From Acidobacteriota bacterium (GTDB lineage Bacteria; Acidobacteriota; Terriglobia; UBA7540): 17,463 bases of DNA. How positions within the stretch are numbered: position 1 is the first letter of the stretch; every line of letters starts with the position of its first letter. Below the pieces are notes generated by a model. It was not told where the DNA came from, did no database searches, and saw nothing but the letters and a program-made list of their open reading frames with translations. Location: the NCBI GenBank assembly GCA_021828245.1, contig JAKASC010000018.1, forward strand, positions 1 through 17,463. The letters run 5' to 3'. A program made the position numbers and the translations under genes. Positions 7,941-14,326 of this stretch are shown here, piece after piece.

Positions 7941-9242
7941 ATGATGGTTTGGATGAACCACTTGACGCTCCGTCATCCATTCACGTCACGCAGTGTGGTG
8001 GCACTCATGGCGTTCCTCGCGTGCCTCCGCCCAAGCTTCGGCGCGCCGAGTTATGCCACCGACTTTCGCCTCGAGAAGCGAGTTTATTTGGTCGGCGAAC
8101 CCGTTCTTTGCGACTTCATCATTCGGAATACGGGCACTGAAGCGTTCGCCTTCCCCTATCGGACGCCTACGCGAGCGTTGAATCCGATGTTGGCGTCCGA
8201 ACCCAGATTTTTGTTGACGGATGCGCACGGACATCGGCTGCCGGAGGCCCTCCCTCATCCTTGCGGAGGCGCGAAAGGCCGCGCCGTCTATGGCTCGGTC
8301 ACGCTCCCCCCCGGCCAAACAAGCGTTGAACCTTGGGTTCTAAATCAGTGGGGAACCATTGCCTCGCCGGGATTGTATCGCGTTCACGCCGAGCGCCACT
8401 TGCCGCTCTACGCCGTCAAGGCGCATCCCGGCACCCTTTCAGGGCCTCCAATTGGTTACGCTTTAGCGGTTGAGAATCTATCGTTCAAAGTCGAGCCGGG
8501 GACGCCCGAGCAGTTGAGAGCAGCGTATCGGCCGCTTATAAATGAGCTTCAGAATCCCCGAAACCCCAGGTTCTCCGAGGCCGTCGTTGCCGTCACGGCG
8601 GTGCCGCATTCGTTCCTGGAGCCACAGCTTCGAAGGCTCTTAAGCGGCGAGTTTGCCCGATATCCCTGGGTACCTGAGCAGGCGCTTAACGGTCTGGCGA
8701 GGCTAGGAACTCCGTCCGCGTGGCAAACTATCTTAAATGTCGCGCTGGGCCACATCGCAGCCTCGGGGCCGAAAAATGAGACGTTGGCTTTGAGAAGCTA
8801 TGCCATCCTCTTGCTCGCCGAGAAGGGCGACGCCGGTTTCGTTCCCCCGCTGATCAGCTTGCTTCACACTGCACCCGAGCCGCTTCAACAAAACATTTTG
8901 CCGGCTCTCGGATTCTTCCACGACCCGCGGGCCAACGAGGCCCTGTTTCAGCGCCTCCGCTCGCCGATCGCGGCCGACCGAGCCAATGCCATTCTCGGCC
9001 TGAAGAATCTTAATAGCAGGAATGTCATTCCGGCGCTGCTGGCCATGTTGAAGGACCCCGATGAAGAGGTGCGCACCGTGGCCAATTTTGCTCTCCAGAG
9101 CCTCACCGGCCAGGGTTTTGCCTTGCCGCCGTTAGCTTCGCCCAGCCAGCTAGCACGAGCCATCGCCCGTTGGAACAAGTGGTGGCAGGATAATAACGAG
9201 AGCTTTCGCCCCGCGCCCCAAGCGCCTTGCCGCGATTGGTAA
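7941..9242 (+). CDS. Exported HEAT-repeat protein (about 433 aa)
   Basis: The coding frame is open from 7662, but the part before 7941 overlaps the divergent gene and has no export signal. From the ATG cluster at 7941, 7944 and 7953 the protein has a signal peptide with hydrophobic core VVALMAFLACL ending near SFGA. No ribosome binding site separates the three ATGs clearly, so the start is good only to a few codons. Residues of roughly 35-190 look like a beta-sandwich domain (VYLVGEPVLCDFIIRNTG, then LPPGQTSVEPW and GLYRVHAERH), typical of extracytoplasmic proteins. The C-terminal half has helical HEAT-like repeats, including one with IPALLAMLKDPDEEVRTVA. Such repeats bind other proteins; the partner is unknown. 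Periplasmic location is inferred from the signal. The C-terminus ends in a low-complexity basic tail. Confidence 0.82.
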   Translation: MMVWMNHLTLRHPFTSRSVVALMAFLACLRPSFGAPSYATDFRLEKRVYLVGEPVLCDFIIRNTGTEAFAFPYRTPTRALNPMLASEPRFLLTDAHGHRLPEALPHPCGGAKGRAVYGSVTLPPGQTSVEPWVLNQWGTIASPGLYRVHAERHLPLYAVKAHPGTLSGPPIGYALAVENLSFKVEPGTPEQLRAAYRPLINELQNPRNPRFSEAVVAVTAVPHSFLEPQLRRLLSGEFARYPWVPEQALNGLARLGTPSAWQTILNVALGHIAASGPKNETLALRSYAILLLAEKGDAGFVPPLISLLHTAPEPLQQNILPALGFFHDPRANEALFQRLRSPIAADRANAILGLKNLNSRNVIPALLAMLKDPDEEVRTVANFALQSLTGQGFALPPLASPSQLARAIARWNKWWQDNNESFRPAPQAPCRDW

Positions 9243-9377
9243 CAAGGCGGAAAATTGGCTGAGCTTCGGACAACCTCGCCGCGCATCAAGCGTTGTCGAA
9301 CAATTCCTCACCCCACCCCCGTTGGGCCGAAGGTGCTTACGACGGGAGGCTCACCGGGGAGTCGTTACGCCATGCCA
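9243..9377. other. Short spacer between convergent genes
   Basis: This 135-base gap separates the HEAT-repeat gene from the selenoprotein-like gene, which converge. I see no convincing terminator, RNA gene or additional reading frame in it. Confidence 0.5.
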
Positions 9378-9845
9378 TCACCGTCGAGGTTCCCATTGAC
9401 GGAAAAATTTGAGGAAGGCTGCGTAGTCCATCGTGTGCGCGTTGGCAAATTGCCCTTGGCTCATCGCGTAAAGCAGCCTGCCGCGGGGGTTAAGAATGGC
9501 CAGTGCGGGGATGCCGCGTCGAATGGGAACGCCGTACTGGGCCGCCAGCTTGACGTTCTTGTCAAAGCGGCCCACATCAATGTTGACCACCACGAAGTTG
9601 TGGGCAATCAGACGGGCCAACTCCGGCTTTCGCATCTGCGCGTCCAGCGCATGACAGTCCGGTCACCAGTTGGCGCCAAAAATCAGCACCACATTCTTCC
9701 CGTCGCGTGCGGCTTTGGCAACTGCAGACCGGATGAGTTCGCGAGCGTCCGCCCTCGGATTGTAAATTAGTCGGCTTGGCTCAGCTCCCAGAACGGCTGA
9801 CGCCGCCACGGCCAAGACACCGCATAGCATGAGTGCGCGCTTCAT
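9378..9845 (-). CDS. Exported thioredoxin-fold protein with in-frame UGA in its redox motif: probable selenoprotein (155 aa)
   Basis: A conventional gene caller would split this into a 60-aa and an 85-aa orphan, but both pieces are in one frame, separated only by a TGA at 9663-9665. The protein starts at 9845 after GAGGAGG, with a signal peptide (about 1-20, MKRALMLCGVLAVAASAVLGA). The thioredoxin-fold strand NVVLIFGANW is followed by UGA, then PDCH. The UGA therefore replaces the first Cys of a WCxxC motif, giving UxxC with Sec61 and Cys64. After the UGA, 94 further codons are intact and family-like: VVVNIDVGRFDKN, the cis-proline loop RGIPALAIL (Pro113) and NPRGRLLY. A hairpin fitting a bacterial SECIS element follows the UGA. 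The gene has its own promoter. The likely role is a periplasmic thiol/selenol oxidoreductase. The alternative is a single nonsense mutation or sequencing error at a Cys codon. I cannot see selA, selB, selC or selD in this window. Confidence 0.75.
9623..9662 (-). promoter_or_regulatory. SECIS-like hairpin directly after the in-frame UGA
   Basis: Counting from the base after UGA (9662 = 1), bases 7-16 pair with 22-30: nine pairs (two of them G-U) with one bulged A at 11, closing a 5-nt loop UGGAC. A lower stem, CCGG (1-4) with CCGG (37-40), encloses it across an internal loop. The loop starts 16 bases after UGA and has a G in its first two bases, as I recall being required in bacterial SECIS models. 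It lies inside coding sequence, as bacterial SECIS elements do. Confidence 0.6.
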
Positions 9846-9865
9846 GGAACCTCCTCATTTTCACC

Positions 9866-9894
9866 ATCATAGCGTACGCCCCGGGCAATGTCAT
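9866..9894 (-). promoter_or_regulatory. Sigma-70-type promoter of the selenoprotein-like gene
   Basis: On the minus strand, ATGACA (9889-9894) and TATGAT (9866-9871) are separated by exactly 17 bases; each matches the consensus at five of six positions. Transcription would start near 9859, leaving a leader of about 14 bases that carries the GAGGAGG ribosome binding site at 9850-9856. Confidence 0.65.
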
Positions 9895-10062
9895 TCGTTA
9901 CGGGAAATCGCTGCCAGCTCAGACTTCTGAGCGCAGCCTTATGCGCTCCCACAGACGGAGTTCCACTACCCGCAGCCGCGGCATCGTAGTAAACTGAGAA
10001 CCTGTCTGGCGGGGCAAAGCGCGCGGACGTTGCGGCCCACATCATATCGTTTGGAGGGAAAT

Positions 10063-10905
10063 ATGGCCGATGACCACGATCCTCAAGAATTGACGGGTGA
10101 AGCGGGGTCGGACGCAGCGGAGCAAAAGAAAGAATATAAGTACATTCGATGGGATGATTCGGGGATTGTCGCTCATCTCACCATGAACCGCCCCAAGCAA
10201 AACATTATGAACATTGAAATGCTCCGTGAGATGTCCCATGCCATCGAAAGTTTGAATGCACGTGATGACATTCGCCTGATGCTGCTGGATGCTTCGCCCG
10301 AGTGCGACGGCTACTTCTCCCTGGGCGTCGGCGCGGAGGGTTACACCAACCAACTCGTCTTTCAGATGATGGACGCCTTCCACAACGTCTTCCACGCCAT
10401 GAACGAGATTTCCAAGCCCGTGATGGCTATCGTGGACGGCATTGCTTCCGGGGCGGGCAGCGAACTGGCCGCCTTCTGCGACCTTGTCATCGCTACCGAG
10501 CGGGCGCAGTTCCGCCAGCCGGAAATCAAGCTGGGCGTCTTCCCGCCCATGGGAGCCGTGGTTTACCCACGTGTGATCGGCCCCAAACGCGCCATGGAAA
10601 TCCTCTTGACCGGCGACTCCATCAATCCGGCCCAAGCGCTCGCTATGGGGTTGGTCAACCGTGTCGTCTCCCGCGAGAATCTCCAAGCAACCGTGGAGGC
10701 TCTGGTCAAAAAGATCTCCGAGCAGAGCAGCCCGGTGTTGCAGCTTTTGAAGCGCGTCGTCTTCGAGGGAACCTGGCGGCCGTTTGACGAGGCCCTCAAG
10801 CGTTCGCAGGACATTTACCTCAATCAGCTCTTTGAACTTGAGGATTCACAGGAAGGTTTGCGCGCGCTCATCGAAAAGCGCAAGCCGGTGTGGAAAAACC
10901 GCTGA
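10063..10905 (+). CDS. Enoyl-CoA hydratase/isomerase (crotonase) family protein (280 aa)
   Basis: This is a cytoplasmic crotonase-fold enzyme acting on an acyl-CoA. The start at 10063 follows GGAGGG. A charged 30-residue N-terminal extension precedes the domain, which begins YKYIRWDDSGIVAHLTMNRP. The two oxyanion-hole segments are YFSLGVGAEG and ASGAGSELA. Both catalytic Glu positions of hydratases are present, in SGAGSEL and in RQPEIKLGVFPP. The phrase PEIKLGVFPPMGAVVYPRVIG and the CDLVIATERAQF run resemble the cyclohexa-1,5-dienecarbonyl-CoA hydratase branch more than classical fatty-acid enoyl-CoA hydratase, but this is a resemblance from memory, not a proof. The unusual Ser and Ala in the glycine-rich oxyanion loop (usually GGG) may tune specificity. 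No acyl-CoA dehydrogenase or thiolase lies beside it, so the pathway is not indicated by context. Confidence 0.88.
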   Translation: MADDHDPQELTGEAGSDAAEQKKEYKYIRWDDSGIVAHLTMNRPKQNIMNIEMLREMSHAIESLNARDDIRLMLLDASPECDGYFSLGVGAEGYTNQLVFQMMDAFHNVFHAMNEISKPVMAIVDGIASGAGSELAAFCDLVIATERAQFRQPEIKLGVFPPMGAVVYPRVIGPKRAMEILLTGDSINPAQALAMGLVNRVVSRENLQATVEALVKKISEQSSPVLQLLKRVVFEGTWRPFDEALKRSQDIYLNQLFELEDSQEGLRALIEKRKPVWKNR

Positions 10906-10974
10906 ACGGCACCTGCTCAGGCCGCAGCTCTCGTTCGCTTGGGCCGTTGATCTACTATGAACCAACCTGCTATG

Positions 10975-10995
10975 CATAACATATTTGTTGTTATG
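10975..10995. other. AT-rich hairpin between convergent genes
   Basis: CATAACA and TGTTATG pair perfectly over a 7-nt loop, in the 196-base gap between the crotonase gene and thiD. There is no T run on either side, so it is not a clear intrinsic terminator. The rest of this gap shows nothing else recognisable. Confidence 0.3.
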
Positions 10996-11101
10996 TGGTG
11001 ATTACCGTTGTGTGGGGTTACCCGCCGTTTGTGTAAGCCTAAGCCTCGCTTCACGTCCGAAAGCGGCCGTTTCGTCCTTCAGAAAACGGAAAATTCCAGG
11101 G

Positions 11102-11953
11102 TCAGGAAACGGTTTCGGAAACCGCGGGCGCGTGCTCGATGGCCCGCTGGGGTTGTTGCATGCGGTAAAGGTGATTGAGCGGCACACGACCCGGCCCGAC
11201 GGCGTAAGCTTTGCGGATGGCCTCGGTGACATAAGCCTTGGCCAGCATGACGGCGTCGTGCAAATTGCGGCCCAGCGCCAGGTTGGCGGCGATGGCGGAA
11301 GAAAACGTGCAACCCGTGCCGTGGGTGTTATCGGGCTTGACGCGGTCGGCGACAAACGTTTCTCCCTCCGTCGCCGTCAGGTAAACGTCCGTCGCCTTTT
11401 CCAGGTGTCCGCCCGTCACCACGACGCCCTTGGCTCCGAGTTCAATCAATTTCACCGCCGCCGCCTTCATACCGTCCACGTTTTCGACTTTCAATCCGGT
11501 CAGCGCCGCCGCTTCCGCCAGATTCGGCGTTACCACCGTGACCAGGCTCAGCAGTGAACTCCGCAGCGCCTCGATGCCTTCCGAGTCCAGCAGCTCCGTG
11601 CCGGTCGCCGACCGGATAACCGGGTCGAGCACCGCCGGCAGGCTGGCATTGGCTTCCAGGATTTCGCGCACCGCTTCCACGTTGGCGCGGTTGGCCAGCA
11701 TGCCGATTTTGATCGCCTTAATGTTCGCGTCTTCAAACAGCGCGCGCAGGCTCTCTTTCAGCACAGCATAATCCACCGGCTGGATTTTGCTCGCGCCGCG
11801 CGTGTTCTGCACGGTCAGCGCCGTGACGACGGCCTCGCCGTAACAGTTGTGCGCGGCAAAGGTTTTGAGGTCGGCGGCGATACCCGCGCCCCCCGAAGGA
11901 TCGAAGCCGGCTATGCTCAGCACCACCGGCGGCGGATGGTTGGTGTGGTTCAT
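11102..11953 (-). CDS. thiD: Hydroxymethylpyrimidine/phosphomethylpyrimidine kinase (283 aa)
   Basis: ThiD phosphorylates HMP and then HMP-phosphate to give HMP-diphosphate for thiamine synthesis. Ribokinase-fold landmarks run in order: SIAGFDPSGGAGIAADLKTF near the N-terminus, ALTVQNT, IKIGMLAN, VLDPVIRSATGTELLD, VTPNLAEAAALTG, VVVTGGHLE, and the phosphate-binding NTHGTGCTFSSAIAANLALG. Length is standard for a single-domain ThiD, with no fused ThiE. The ATG at 11953 is kept because the family start (VVLSIAGFDPSGG) follows closely, although the ribosome binding site is weak. It is driven by its own near-perfect promoter and has a leader of only about 36 bases, so there is no room for a TPP riboswitch. 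No other thi gene is in the window. Confidence 0.93.
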   Translation of the reverse strand: MNHTNHPPPVVLSIAGFDPSGGAGIAADLKTFAAHNCYGEAVVTALTVQNTRGASKIQPVDYAVLKESLRALFEDANIKAIKIGMLANRANVEAVREILEANASLPAVLDPVIRSATGTELLDSEGIEALRSSLLSLVTVVTPNLAEAAALTGLKVENVDGMKAAAVKLIELGAKGVVVTGGHLEKATDVYLTATEGETFVADRVKPDNTHGTGCTFSSAIAANLALGRNLHDAVMLAKAYVTEAIRKAYAVGPGRVPLNHLYRMQQPQRAIEHAPAVSETVS

Positions 11954-11995
11954 TTTCTGGCTAGCGAATCGCGGTATTTCATCAACCGGGGGATG

Positions 11996-12023
11996 ATTAT
12001 AAGTTTGCGACGGCGATTGTCAA
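11996..12023 (-). promoter_or_regulatory. Consensus promoter for thiD
   Basis: On the minus strand, a perfect TTGACA (12018-12023) and a perfect TATAAT (11996-12001) lie 16 bases apart, about 43 bases upstream of the thiD ATG. This predicts strong constitutive transcription starting near 11989. Confidence 0.75.
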
Positions 12024-12035
12024 TATCCATTTCGC

Positions 12036-12329
12036 TCAGGCCTTCACGGCATTTTTCTGATAGGTTTCGCGGCATTTTTCGGAGCAGAAGTGGAGCGTCT
12101 TTCCGTCCTCGACCAGACGGTGAGAGAGTTCTGTGGAGACAAACATTCCGCAGACGGGGTCACGGACCATCTGGCCCTGCGCGGCGCGTGGCCCCGGCTT
12201 GCCGTGGCTTTTGGAGCCCACAAAGGTTCGGGCCGGGCCGCCGAACAAGTTCCTCAATGCTCGAAAAATCGCCCAAAGCAGCGTGAGGGCGACAATCGCA
12301 TCCAGAATAGAGGATAGAAGATCAATCAC
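12036..12329 (-). CDS. Small membrane-anchored YHS-domain protein, probable metal binder (97 aa)
   Basis: The N-terminal hydrophobic helix (about 4-23, LLSSILDAIVALTLLWAIF) should anchor the protein, followed by a Gly/Pro-rich linker. The C-terminal domain (about 54-93) is a YHS-type module: VRDPVCGMFV with Cys60, then TLHFCSEKCRETY with Cys82 and Cys86. YHS domains occur in copper ATPases and in small metal-handling proteins. The layout of an N-terminal anchor plus a DPVCGM motif matches the PP0621-like group (recalled). The start codon is GTG at 12329 with no strong ribosome binding site. It begins 36 bases after the TPR gene, on the same strand, so it is probably the second gene of that unit. 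Its neighbourhood, opposite an RND metal-efflux operon, supports a metal role (inference). Confidence 0.75.
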   Translation of the reverse strand: MIDLLSSILDAIVALTLLWAIFRALRNLFGGPARTFVGSKSHGKPGPRAAQGQMVRDPVCGMFVSTELSHRLVEDGKTLHFCSEKCRETYQKNAVKA

Positions 12330-12365
12330 AATTCTATGACGACGGCGGCGCGCGCCAGGATGCCT

Positions 12366-12965
12366 CTAGGCCCGGGACATCTGCGCCAATTCCTGCTGCA
12401 ACCGCCTGAGCCCAGGGTAGTTGGGATTACGGCGATGGAGGATTTCCCAGTAATGCTGAGCCTCCCGCAGATTGTGCGTTCCTTCAGCGTTCACGATAAT
12501 CAAGTTGAACAAGGTTGGTTCATGGTTCGGGTCAATGCTCAGCGCCTTTTGATATTCTCGAATGGCATCCGTCGGCCGCCCAGAGTAAAAAAGCGCCGTC
12601 CCCAGATCCGTCCGAGCATTGACATTCTTCGGATCGAGCTCGAGCGTCTTTCGGTACCACTTGATGGCCAATTCGTAGAGATGCTTATTATAGCAGTAGT
12701 TGGCGAGCTTGAGAGGAATCGCAGGGTTGGTGGGGTTGGCGGCGGCCTGCTGCTGCAAAGTATCAATCACTGCCGCTTCGGCAAGAGGCGGGTGACCCGG
12801 AGGCAGCGCCGCAGCCGAGCCGGCCGCGGCATTGGTAGAGGGAGCGGCCGTCGCCATTGGCGCACTCGCCGCAGCAACTTGCGACCGCTCGGTCTTGTAA
12901 ATATATCCGGCCATGAAACCGACCCCGAAGAAAATGATGGCGGTCGCAATCGTCTCAATCTTCAT
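12366..12965 (-). CDS. Membrane-anchored tetratricopeptide-repeat protein (199 aa)
   Basis: The protein starts MKIETIATAIIFFGVGFMAGYIY, an N-terminal transmembrane helix (about 6-22). An Ala/Pro-rich linker (about 28-60) contains PPGHPPL. The remaining 135 residues are TPR repeats; clear ones begin near NPTNPAIPLKLANYCYNKHLYELAIKWYRKTL, DPKNVNARTDLGTALFYSGRPTDAIREYQKAL and DPNHEPTLFNLIIVNAEGTHNLREAQ (shown here only as landmarks). TPRs bind other proteins, and the anchor places them at the periplasmic face. The GHPP linker plus TPR layout is reminiscent of exported TPR proteins near cytochrome or periplasmic assembly genes, but no such gene lies here. The ribosome binding site is weak (AGCGG). 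It is first in a two-gene unit with the YHS protein and is transcribed away from the efflux operon from a shared promoter region. Confidence 0.82.
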   Translation of the reverse strand: MKIETIATAIIFFGVGFMAGYIYKTERSQVAAASAPMATAAPSTNAAAGSAAALPPGHPPLAEAAVIDTLQQQAAANPTNPAIPLKLANYCYNKHLYELAIKWYRKTLELDPKNVNARTDLGTALFYSGRPTDAIREYQKALSIDPNHEPTLFNLIIVNAEGTHNLREAQHYWEILHRRNPNYPGLRRLQQELAQMSRA

Positions 12966-13030
12966 CCGCTATCGCCTGCGGCGGCCGGCTTTGGTTTGCT
13001 CACGCGCCTCTGGTGCCGCGAACCCACACC

Positions 13031-13059
13031 TTGCGAAAGGATCCGCTGTTTATTATAAT
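13031..13059 (+). promoter_or_regulatory. Rightward promoter of the metal-efflux operon
   Basis: TTGCGA (13031-13036) and a perfect TATAAT (13054-13059) are spaced by 17 bases. Transcription would start near 13066, about 85 bases before the first ATG at 13151. The -10 overlaps the leftward -10 on the other strand. Confidence 0.55.
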
Positions 13060-13082
13060 ATGCCGGTTGGTCGGTGGGTCAA
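13052..13082 (-). promoter_or_regulatory. Leftward promoter of the TPR-YHS unit
   Basis: On the minus strand, TTGACC (13077-13082) is followed after 16 bases by TATTAT (13055-13060) or after 19 bases by a perfect TATAAT (13052-13057). The start would lie about 80 bases upstream of the TPR ATG. It shares the palindrome ATTATAAT (13052-13059) with the rightward promoter. Confidence 0.5.
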
Positions 13083-13150
13083 GCGAATCTACGTACCAAC
13101 ACGTGGAGCTCGCAGAATCGGCTGACATCGTACCTGCCCAGGTGCAGCGA

Positions 13151-13495
13151 ATGCGCAAAGAGATAGCGATCGCGGTGGTGGCTTGCCAACTGCTCGCCGC
13201 GGTATGCGGGTTTCAAGGCGCCGTCTCTCGCCGAAACGCCTGCTGCCGCGGCGCCAATATGCCTTGCAGCTCCGGGCCTTCCAGTTGCTGCCGGATCGGC
13301 GCCGCCGAGTTGCCTTCGCTTGCAGCCGCAGCGCCTTATAAGGTTGCGCCGGTGCGGTGGGTGGTTTCGCGGCTCGAGCAGGCCGGGGCGCAAGGCCGTT
13401 CAGTTCGCGCCCGCGCCGCGTTACTGCAGCATCCGCTGTCCAACGGTTCTTCACCCCCTCCGATTTATCTCCTCAACTCCATCCTGCTGATTTAG
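13151..13495 (+). CDS. Small exported Cys-rich protein at the head of the efflux operon (114 aa)
   Basis: I do not recognise a named family. The ATG at 13151 is preceded by AGGTG seven bases away and gives a signal peptide (MRKEIAIAVVACQLLAAVCG, about 1-20). The longer upstream frame has no such features. The mature part begins with a cysteine cluster: CC at 31-32, MPC with Cys39, and CC at 46-47. A Pro/Ala/Arg-rich region follows, and the C-terminus is hydrophobic, with PPPIYLLNSILLI. The Cys spacing suggests metal binding, and the gene is the first after the operon promoter, 114 bases before the next gene, in front of TolC, CusB-like and CusA-like genes. A periplasmic metal-binding accessory role is inference. 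The presence of competing frames on the other strand makes this call less certain than its neighbours. Confidence 0.55.
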   Translation: MRKEIAIAVVACQLLAAVCGFQGAVSRRNACCRGANMPCSSGPSSCCRIGAAELPSLAAAAPYKVAPVRWVVSRLEQAGAQGRSVRARAALLQHPLSNGSSPPPIYLLNSILLI

Positions 13496-13540
13496 TTTCC
13501 GCGTTCGCACCCCGAGAGTTCGGCTACGTAATGCAAGGCG

Positions 13541-13573
13541 GAGGTGTGACCCTGCGCACAGCCTGCGCACCTC
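13541..13573 (+). other. Possible hairpin in the operon leader between the first two efflux genes
   Basis: GAGGTG (13541-13546) pairs with CACCTC (13568-13573) around a 21-nt loop that contains one copy of the repeat TGCGCA; the second copy overlaps the 3' arm. No T run follows, so it is not a standard terminator. It could set relative expression of the genes on either side by stalling or processing, but this is speculative. Confidence 0.25.
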
Positions 13574-13609
13574 TCCACGTGTGAAGTGAGTTTGGCCCAG
13601 GAGGAAATC

Positions 13610-14326
13610 ATGAAAGCGTCAGGAACGGTGCTCTATGCAGCCTTGTCTTTGTTGCCGCTCAGCTGTCTGAGGGCGGCGGGATTTTCGCGCCGCCGGTCCG
13701 TGGTCCGTTGGCAATCGGTGGCCGTCTGGCATCACGGGTTGCGAAAGGCGCGCGGCACGTTGCGGATTGGGGCGAAGGGCGTGGGGTTCCAGCCGGCTGA
13801 GGGGCCCGCACTATCTTGGTCCTTTCAAGATATCAGAACCTTTGATCTTTGCCCGCGCCACTTGGTTTTGGTCGGCTACGAAAACCGGAAGTGGCACTTG
13901 CCGGGCACGCGAAGTTTCCATTTCGATATGCGAACGGCCATTCCGCCGCAGGTAGCCGCTCAACTCGCGCGCCAAGTGGGAAAGCCGAGTGAAAATGGCG
14001 TGCCCAACCCTCATGCGCCCGCCTTTGCCTCGCTCGCGGCGCGCCATCCCACGCGCGGAGGCGGAACGAACGGCGTTCTGCGTTTCCGCTCCACCGGCAT
14101 AGATTACCTGACCGCGAGCGGCCGTGGGGCGCGAAGCTGGCGATGGGCGGACATTGAAACCATCGCTCGGCCCGACCCCTACCATTTCCGCGTCGGCGGC
14201 TACCGCGAAATCTTCAACTTTGAACTCAAACAGCCCATGTCGGAGCAGCTTTTTGATCGGCTCTGGAGCTTGGTTTACGCTCGCCGTCTCCGCGGGCTGA
14301 GCCTTCAAGGAGGGACACAACGATGA
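13610..14326 (+). CDS. Exported protein with two copies of a small beta-rich domain (238 aa)
   Basis: No named family is recognised. The start at 13610 follows AGGAGG with five bases' spacing and gives a signal peptide (MKASGTVLYAALSLLPLSCLRAAG). Two similar modules follow. The first (about residues 48-105) starts GTLRIGAKGVGF, continues SWSFQDIRTFDL and ends near KWHLPGTRSFHF. The second (about 158-220) starts GVLRFRSTGIDY, continues RSWRWADIETIAR and ends near YREIFNFEL. The shared GxLR...G(V/I)x(F/Y)...W...DI pattern resembles a PH/GRAM-like or bacterial PH-type strand order (inference). Its stop overlaps the TolC start by four bases (ATGA), so translation is probably coupled. Its constant place in front of TolC and the adaptor argues for a role in the efflux operon, but nothing shows what it binds. 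Confidence 0.75.
   Translation: MKASGTVLYAALSLLPLSCLRAAGFSRRRSVVRWQSVAVWHHGLRKARGTLRIGAKGVGFQPAEGPALSWSFQDIRTFDLCPRHLVLVGYENRKWHLPGTRSFHFDMRTAIPPQVAAQLARQVGKPSENGVPNPHAPAFASLAARHPTRGGGTNGVLRFRSTGIDYLTASGRGARSWRWADIETIARPDPYHFRVGGYREIFNFELKQPMSEQLFDRLWSLVYARRLRGLSLQGGTQR

Noticed and set aside
9842..10045. A 67-codon minus-strand frame whose stop overlaps the selenoprotein-like start (ATGA).
   Set aside because: It contains the well-formed promoter of the downstream gene, overlaps the start region of the divergent crotonase gene, and has no recognisable signal, domain or ribosome binding site.
10042..10686. Minus-strand frame opposite the crotonase-family gene.
   Set aside because: It is antisense to strong crotonase motifs and has no domain of its own.
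11060..11095. CCGTTT/AAACGG inverted repeat downstream of thiD as an intrinsic terminator.
   Set aside because: The loop is long and no T run follows in the thiD direction.
13079..13454. Two minus-strand frames opposite the Cys-rich exported protein.
   Set aside because: Neither has a signal peptide, ribosome binding site or domain, and both would be transcribed into or across the shared promoter. The plus-strand frame fits the operon better, though the choice is not certain.
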